This document shows positions 59,680 through 64,000 of a stretch of DNA of 64,000 bases, piece by piece (position 1 is the stretch's first letter; each line of letters starts with the position of its first letter). Under the pieces are notes generated by a model that saw only the letters and a list, made by a program, of their open reading frames with translations, made no database searches and had not been told where the DNA came from. The position numbers and the translations under genes were made by a program. Source of the DNA: Treponema sp. (lineage in GTDB: Bacteria > Spirochaetota > Spirochaetia > Treponematales > Treponemataceae); NCBI GenBank assembly GCA_017549025.1, contig JAFYWB010000042.1:16835-80834 (forward strand), given 5' to 3'.

Positions 59680-60840
59680 ATGAGTAATCTTGTTCATATT
59701 TCAGCAGAAATTGGAACTTCCCACGGTGGTTCACTGGAAAAAGCCTATCAGTTGATAGATGCAGCAGTGGAAGCAGGAGTTGACTCTGTAAAGTTCCAGT
59801 GGGTCTATGCCCATGAAATCCTTCACCCCAACACAGGACTGGTGCAGCTGCCTGGTGGTTCAATTCCTCTGTACCAGCGATTTCAACAGCTGGAAGTGCC
59901 AGTTTCATTTTTTCAGCAGGTGCGAGATTACGCAAGAAGCAGGGGCTGCCAGTTTGTCTGTTCCCCCTTTGGCCTTAAAAGCTTGGAGGAATTGGTGGCT
60001 TTATCTCCTGATGCAATCAAAATTGCTTCTCCAGAATTGAACCACCAGCCCTTGTTGCAGCGTCTGGCAGAAATCCGCCAACAGCAGCGTTTTCAAGGCC
60101 AAATGCCAGTACCAGTGATTATTTCTTCTGGGGTCTCTACCTTGGCAGACATTGAGCAGGCACTGGAAATCCTTTCAGATTATGGAGAAGGTAATCTGCA
60201 GGGGGTCACCTTGCTTCACTGCATTACCTCCTATCCAGCTCCAGAGGAAGAATACAACCTACAGGTTTTACAGAATCTGGCGGGAATCTTTGGAGTGGAG
60301 GTTGGTGTTAGCGACCATAGCCTTGACCCCCACTTGGTTCCCGTGCTGGCCACTGCCTGCGGGGCACGCTTTATCGAAAAACACATTACCCTTTCCCGTC
60401 AAACCGACGGCTTAGATGATCCTGTTGCTTTGGAGCCAGCACAATTTGCTTCCATGGTAAAAAGAGTTCGTCAGTGGGAAGCCCCCATTAAGAACTACGG
60501 CTGCCAGTGCGGAGCTTCTATTATAATGGAAGAACTTGAAGCTGAATACGGAAAGGAACGGGTACAAGCGGTGCTGGGAACTGGTATAAAAAAGCTTGCT
60601 CCTGCAGAACGAGCAAATTATGGTAGAACCAATCGTTCCATCCACGTAATGCATGATATGAAGGCAGGAGATTGTATTACCCCAGACTCCATTGCAATTT
60701 TGCGGACAGAAAAAGTTTTGGAGCCAGGACTTGAGCCAAAATATTTTTCCCAAATCATAGGTGCACAGCTTTGCCAAGATATTGCAGCTGGACAAGGCTT
60801 ACTATGGCACCATGTGTTGGACATCAACACACCGGTCTAG
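59680..60840 (+). CDS. NeuB/SpsE-family sialic (or legionaminic/pseudaminic) acid synthase
   Basis: A 386-residue TIM-barrel synthase that condenses phosphoenolpyruvate with an N-acyl-amino-sugar to a nonulosonic acid. The N-terminus HISAEIGTSHGGSLEKAYQLIDAA, DSVKFQWV, HCITSYPAPEEEYNL, VGVSDHSLDPHLVPVLATACGARFIEKHITL and the C-terminal SAF (antifreeze-like) domain (RSIHVMHDMKAGDCITPDSIAIL) are present. The exact sugar cannot be decided; no neighbouring sugar-modifying or CMP-transferase genes are present. GGAGG lies 9 nt before the ATG. Confidence 0.88.
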   Translation: MSNLVHISAEIGTSHGGSLEKAYQLIDAAVEAGVDSVKFQWVYAHEILHPNTGLVQLPGGSIPLYQRFQQLEVPVSFFQQVRDYARSRGCQFVCSPFGLKSLEELVALSPDAIKIASPELNHQPLLQRLAEIRQQQRFQGQMPVPVIISSGVSTLADIEQALEILSDYGEGNLQGVTLLHCITSYPAPEEEYNLQVLQNLAGIFGVEVGVSDHSLDPHLVPVLATACGARFIEKHITLSRQTDGLDDPVALEPAQFASMVKRVRQWEAPIKNYGCQCGASIIMEELEAEYGKERVQAVLGTGIKKLAPAERANYGRTNRSIHVMHDMKAGDCITPDSIAILRTEKVLEPGLEPKYFSQIIGAQLCQDIAAGQGLLWHHVLDINTPV

Positions 60841-60844
60841 ACAC

Positions 60845-60873
60845 TTGAGATAAGAGAGCAGATAGCATATACT
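60845..60873 (+). promoter_or_regulatory. Promoter of smpB, probably leaderless
   Basis: -35 TTGAGA (60845-60850), 17-bp spacer, -10 TATACT (60868-60873). The ATG at 60880 is 6 nt further on, at the expected start of transcription, and no Shine-Dalgarno is present. Confidence 0.7.
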
Positions 60874-60879
60874 AGAACT

Positions 60880-61344
60880 ATGGCAGAAGGCAGAAAATTA
60901 CTTGCACAGAATAAAAAAGCTCGATTTAACTACTCCATAGAAGATTCCATTGAATGCGGAATCGTTTTGGAAGGAACTGAAGTAAAGTCTTTTAAGGCTG
61001 GAAACATATCCTTTCCTGACGCTTTTGCCGAAATAAGGAATGGAGAGGTTTGGGTACGAGGACTCCACGTGGCAGAATATAGTTTTTCTTCTATATTCAA
61101 TCACGATCCAGATCGACCCAAAAAGCTTCTTCTTCACCGAGATGAAATCAAACGGCTTGTTCGTAAGGTGGAAGAAAAAGGCTGCACTCTTATTCCCCTA
61201 GACTTTTACTTGAAAAATGGTAGGGTAAAGGTTAACCTAGGAGTATGTAGAGGAAAGAAGCAGTTTGACAAGCGCGCCGATATCCGAGACCGGGATGTAA
61301 AGCGTGATATGCAGCGGGAGTTCCGCAAGGGATTACAAGGGTAA
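60880..61344 (+). CDS. smpB: SsrA-binding protein SmpB
   Basis: A 154-residue tmRNA partner in ribosome rescue. Motifs are QNKKARFNYSIEDSIECGIVLEGTEVKS, the beta-barrel core and the C-terminal basic helix KKQFDKRADIRDRDVKRDMQRE. tmRNA (ssrA) is not in the window. Its own promoter sits in the gap after the NeuB-like gene, and the next gene follows its stop after one base. Confidence 0.95.
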   Translation: MAEGRKLLAQNKKARFNYSIEDSIECGIVLEGTEVKSFKAGNISFPDAFAEIRNGEVWVRGLHVAEYSFSSIFNHDPDRPKKLLLHRDEIKRLVRKVEEKGCTLIPLDFYLKNGRVKVNLGVCRGKKQFDKRADIRDRDVKRDMQREFRKGLQG

Positions 61345-61345
61345 A

Positions 61346-62182
61346 ATGAAAAAATATTCTACTCGGCTTACAGTATATATTCTCACCATCATGATGATGT
61401 GTAGCTCTGCTGTAGCTATAGACGTAGAATTTTATAGTCTTACCTCCACCCACAGTGATTCCAGTAAAATCAAGATGACAGAAGACTTGTTCTTTACCCA
61501 ACTTCTCTCTCTTCCTGATTACCGTGTGGTGGACAAACGCCCTTCAAGCTATAGTGGTAGCACCGACAATCCAAACCAAGATACCATGATTTTCCACGGA
61601 GAGCTTCAAGAACAAGATAGTACTTGGATTTGCACCCTGACACTGGAACAGCCCCATCTGAACAAGAAATCCCAAGTAACAAGCAACTACGACTCTTACT
61701 TTAAGATTCTCTCCGATGCAAAATCTTCCATCAGTCAATTATTTGCCAATATTTCCAATTCCTCTGGTGGACTGGCTTCCAACAGATCAGTGCCCCAAGG
61801 TGCAGTTGGTGTACCAACCTTTGATAACCTTTCTGGCACTTGGAGTGGCGAATCATCTGTAAACAAGATTGTACTTTTACGTGGTGGCCGTGGCTTTGTT
61901 ATCTTTAACAACGGAGCATCCATGAACATTACGGTGGAAATAAAGGGCTCCACCATTATCTGCACTCAATCGGGAAAATCCAATGCCTCATTTTTCCCAG
62001 AGCTTCCTCGTGAGGTTGCCTTAGTGGCCGCCATGGATGCCCAACCTATCACTTGGACCATGACCCTTTCCAGCAACAGCACCCTTACAGGAACAAAGCA
62101 GAGCCTTCAAGCTATTATGGAGGCAGGTTCAGCAGTGGGTGCAGAAATGGTAACAAGCCAAGTTACCTGGACTCGACAATAA
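61346..62182 (+). CDS. Secreted protein of unknown function
   Basis: A 278-residue protein with signal peptide (YSTRLTVYILTIMMMCSSAVAI). The N-terminal third resembles a lipoprotein-associated curli/LpoB-like alpha/beta domain (EDLFFTQLLSLPDYRVVDKRPSSY); the C-terminal half is beta-rich (GTWSGESSVNKIVLL, GSTIICTQSGKSN) and may be a sandwich. The ATG at 61346 is one base after the smpB stop, so it is likely co-translated. It ends 3 bp from the convergent Sua5/YrdC gene. Confidence 0.7.
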   Translation: MKKYSTRLTVYILTIMMMCSSAVAIDVEFYSLTSTHSDSSKIKMTEDLFFTQLLSLPDYRVVDKRPSSYSGSTDNPNQDTMIFHGELQEQDSTWICTLTLEQPHLNKKSQVTSNYDSYFKILSDAKSSISQLFANISNSSGGLASNRSVPQGAVGVPTFDNLSGTWSGESSVNKIVLLRGGRGFVIFNNGASMNITVEIKGSTIICTQSGKSNASFFPELPREVALVAAMDAQPITWTMTLSSNSTLTGTKQSLQAIMEAGSAVGAEMVTSQVTWTRQ

Positions 62183-62185
62183 AAG

Positions 62186-62797
62186 CTATACCAGCAATTC
62201 CGTGGGGATTACAACGCTCCCCTGTCTCACTATTTTACATTTACCATCGGGAAGCAACTCCACCAAGGTAGACGGCTTAGCATTAGGAACAATTATTTCA
62301 TCCCCATTCACAATCAGCTCCACCTCGCCAGAAAATTCTTGACAAATGGCTTCCACGTTTCCCAAAACAGGCTCACCACTACGATTGACGCTGGTGGAAT
62401 AAATGGGAGCATCCACTAAATCAATCACCCTTCTCAGCCAGCTATCTCCAGGACAGCGAAAGGCCACCGTAGTCTTTTTATCAGCATCCTGTTTTACTGG
62501 AACAATTACTGTTACGGCTCCTGGCCACAAAGAAAAAAGCTGTTGTGGAACCACCACATCAGTATAGCAATATAAATCCTCTGGTTTAGCAATCAGCTGA
62601 ATAAAAGGCTTTCCTTCGTCACGGCCTTTGATAGAGTGAATACGAGATTGGCTTTGAGGAACAATTCCAGAAAAGCCGTAGACCGTATCTGTAGGAAGCA
62701 CACACACACCGCCTCCTTTAATACAGTCAGCTACGAGCAGTTCAGAACCAGGCTCACAACGAGCAATGAGTTTTGTTATAAGGGATGAATTTTTCAT
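62186..62797 (-). CDS. tsaC: Sua5/YciO/YrdC-type threonylcarbamoyl-AMP synthase
   Basis: Makes threonylcarbamoyl-AMP for the t6A37 modification of tRNAs reading ANN codons. 203 residues, YrdC-only form. Motifs are LPTDTVYGFSG, the KGRDEGKPFIQLI segment and the STSVNRSGEP loop. It is encoded after the FtsB-like gene with a 4-bp overlap. Confidence in the fold is high; assignment to TsaC rather than the YciO paralogue is likely but not proven. Confidence 0.86.
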   Translation of the reverse strand: MKNSSLITKLIARCEPGSELLVADCIKGGGVCVLPTDTVYGFSGIVPQSQSRIHSIKGRDEGKPFIQLIAKPEDLYCYTDVVVPQQLFSLWPGAVTVIVPVKQDADKKTTVAFRCPGDSWLRRVIDLVDAPIYSTSVNRSGEPVLGNVEAICQEFSGEVELIVNGDEIIVPNAKPSTLVELLPDGKCKIVRQGSVVIPTELLV

Positions 62798-63336
62798 AAA
62801 TATGTTGTAGTGGAAGAAGCATCATAACCGCCCACATGTAAACCAGCTTCGTATGTAGGACGAGAACGAACAAAACTAATCCTGCCCTTTGATAAATCTC
62901 GTAAAACCAAGAGCACAAGCATCAGTACAGCAACTACACAACCACAAACCTTGGCAACCAATTCTGAAATAAATTTTATCTCAGATTGCCGCATGATAGT
63001 CCCTGCATCGTACATCGTGGTGTAATAGGTAGGTAAACCACTAATCTTTACCAACAGCTCACCCTCACCTACAAATCCAAGACGACGAGCATAGGCTGCA
63101 ACCACATCCATATCATTTCTCAAGGCGGTATACTCCAAGGTAAGCTCTTCGTTTATCCTTTCAATTTCAGCCTTGTTAATACTGATATTTTGTCGTTGTT
63201 CCTTTAACTGATGCATAGCCCATACACCATTTTGACCACCGAGAACGGAAATCAAAACATAGACAAGAGTACCCACGCTGATAGAAAGCAATATCCTAGT
63301 CTTCCACATACTCTTATAAATCGGCACAACCTTCAT
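62794..63336 (-). CDS. FtsB/DivIC-like septum formation initiator family protein
   Basis: A 180-residue membrane protein. It has one N-terminal helix (RILLSISVGTLVYVLISVLG), a coiled coil (MHQLKEQRQNISINKAEIERINEELTLEYTALRND) and the AYARRLGFVGEGELLVKI motif typical of FtsB/DivIC, in the periplasm, plus a second membrane helix near residue 135. The second helix and cytosolic tail are not found in ordinary FtsB. It likely acts in cell division. Divergent from the acidic protein gene at 63437. Confidence 0.78.
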   Translation of the reverse strand: MKVVPIYKSMWKTRILLSISVGTLVYVLISVLGGQNGVWAMHQLKEQRQNISINKAEIERINEELTLEYTALRNDMDVVAAYARRLGFVGEGELLVKISGLPTYYTTMYDAGTIMRQSEIKFISELVAKVCGCVVAVLMLVLLVLRDLSKGRISFVRSRPTYEAGLHVGGYDASSTTTYL

Positions 63337-63436
63337 TTTTGCCCACCCCAGATTCTTTTTTCAATAAAAATATGTTTGTTTAAGACAATACTACCGATAA
63401 TAGAGTCGAGATTTCATATTTACAAGCGGAGACAAT

Positions 63437-64000
63437 ATGGCATTTGATTTTGATGGAAAAGACACGATTGATTCTACCAATAAAGAAACTGACTTAGATA
63501 AATATGGTGTGTGGGTAAAAAAACCACCTCGTAATATAGAAGAAACAACTACTCTCCCAGAGGACTTTTCACAGGACCTTTTGCCAGAGGACTCCACAGA
63601 AAATTCGCTTTTACAGGAAGCTTCACAAGAACCAGAAAATTCTGCTATCGATGATTTTGAGTCCATGGCCAAAGAAGAAACCTCTGATTTGTCAGCCTTC
63701 ATGGATTTGGAAGATATTCTTGACGAAGAACTTGTAACAGAGCCCCTACAGCAGGAAACTTTACCTGAAGGAATCATTGACGTAGATTTTCTAGATGATT
63801 TTACCAATAACATCAGCGAAAATCTTGAAGAAATCGAAGAAGAATTCAATCCCTTCCCTGAACCAAATTCCCAGGAGGAGCCAGAAGTGGCTATGGAGTT
63901 GCCTCCAGAATTCACAGAAGAAGCTCTTTCCTTCATGGAAGAAAATACAGTTTCTGTAGAAGATTTCACAGATGCAGAAGGAAAACCCGTAGAAGAAACA
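63437..64000 (+). CDS. Acidic protein of unknown function (3' end outside window)
   Basis: An open frame without stop from ATG 63437 to the end of the window (188 residues seen). It begins MAFDFDGKDTIDSTNKETDL, then YGVWVKKPPRNI, and is strongly acidic and low-complexity (Glu, Asp, Ser, Pro, Thr), probably disordered. No signal peptide is present. CGGAGA lies before the ATG. It is divergent from the FtsB-like gene across 100 bp that contain a possible TTGTTT-N16-TAATAG promoter. The downstream domain that would define it is outside the window. Confidence 0.7.
   Translation, partial: MAFDFDGKDTIDSTNKETDLDKYGVWVKKPPRNIEETTTLPEDFSQDLLPEDSTENSLLQEASQEPENSAIDDFESMAKEETSDLSAFMDLEDILDEELVTEPLQQETLPEGIIDVDFLDDFTNNISENLEEIEEEFNPFPEPNSQEEPEVAMELPPEFTEEALSFMEENTVSVEDFTDAEGKPVEET

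Noticed and set aside
63391..63969. Minus-strand Ser-rich frame of 192 codons
   Set aside because: It is the antisense of the acidic open frame starting at 63437; its Ser-rich composition results from the complementary Glu/Asp codons.
1..64000. Search for prophage, transposase or integrative element genes
   Set aside because: No integrase, transposase, phage structural or conjugation gene was found; the content is core metabolism and envelope genes throughout.

Overview
The window looks like a chromosomal segment of a spirochaete of the genus Treponema or a close relative, moderately AT-rich (roughly 43-45% GC by eye). The grounds are a V-type (not F-type) ATPase operon of the reduced spirochaetal kind with an accessory DUF2764-like gene, a TIGR03545/TIGR03546-type gene pair, many exported proteins with signal peptides and a lipoprotein, Lnt, SurE, and a dense set of single-copy housekeeping genes. 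There is no prophage, insertion sequence, CRISPR array or obvious genomic island. Most of the window is core genome.

Layout: 1-4383 (+) dxr (5' end cut by the window), rseP and a periplasmic beta-propeller protein. 4393-7510 (-) the classical rpsF-ssb-rpsR-rplI-dnaB operon with its promoter and a leader hairpin. 7677-8873 (+) an EFR1-type flavodoxin/ferredoxin and a Spx/ArsC-like protein. 8961-11078 (-) a small exported protein and an acyl-CoA carboxyltransferase. 11190-11456 two tandem copies of a 78-bp two-hairpin repeat behind the terminator of tRNA-Lys. 11607-12575 (+) an M23 peptidase. 12561-17094 (-) unknown protein, lipoprotein, trmB, ligA. 17168-20496 (+) an unknown membrane protein and dinB. 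20583-20861 tRNA-Gln, tRNA-Glu, their terminator and a third copy of the 78-bp repeat. 20947-23683 (+) yaaA and an RNB ribonuclease. 23802-27643 (+) a radical SAM/SPASM protein with a complete iron/cobalamin-type ABC importer. 27733-32447 (-) a divergent galactokinase-like protein, surE, a TPR protein and a TPR/NHL/VWA protein. 32536-36183 (+) lnt with a BioY-EcfA-EcfT biotin importer; 36247 nrdR; 36838 an outer-membrane barrel with a POTRA-like domain. 38429-48958 (-) galM, a seven-gene V-ATPase cluster, ispG and a TPR protein. 49203-52652 (-) a DEAD-box helicase and an ABC-F protein. 52795-55886 (-) the TIGR03545/03546-like pair. 55987-58681 (-) aminotransferase and glgA. 58936-62182 (+) secreted protein, NeuB-like synthase, smpB, secreted protein. 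62186-63336 (-) Sua5/YrdC and an FtsB-like protein. From 63437 (+) an acidic protein that runs off the window.

The genes serve envelope building and maintenance (RseP, Lnt, M23, Omp85-like barrel, lipoprotein, FtsB-like), isoprenoid synthesis (dxr and ispG of the MEP pathway), ion pumping by the V-ATPase (with K-subunit residues that suggest Na+ coupling), translation (S6, S18, L9, SmpB, tRNAs, TrmB, Sua5, ABC-F), replication and repair (DnaB, SSB, LigA, DinB), and cofactor import (biotin; iron, heme or corrinoid). The biotin importer may serve the orphan biotin-dependent carboxyltransferase.

The most unusual signals are regulatory or structural. (1) At least seven transcription units have a sigma70-like promoter whose -10 box ends only 6-9 nt before the ATG with no Shine-Dalgarno, so they are probably leaderless. 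(2) A 78-bp double-hairpin repeat sits immediately behind tRNA terminators, in the same orientation relative to the tRNA each time. (3) The stop-codon end of the ABC-F gene occurs as three tandem 34-bp copies. (4) The AsmA/TIGR03545-like protein carries a hendecad repeat array. (5) A NirJ/AhbD-like radical SAM protein is operonic with an iron/heme/corrinoid-type importer behind a perfect palindrome. All assignments are from reading the sequence; no database search was run.
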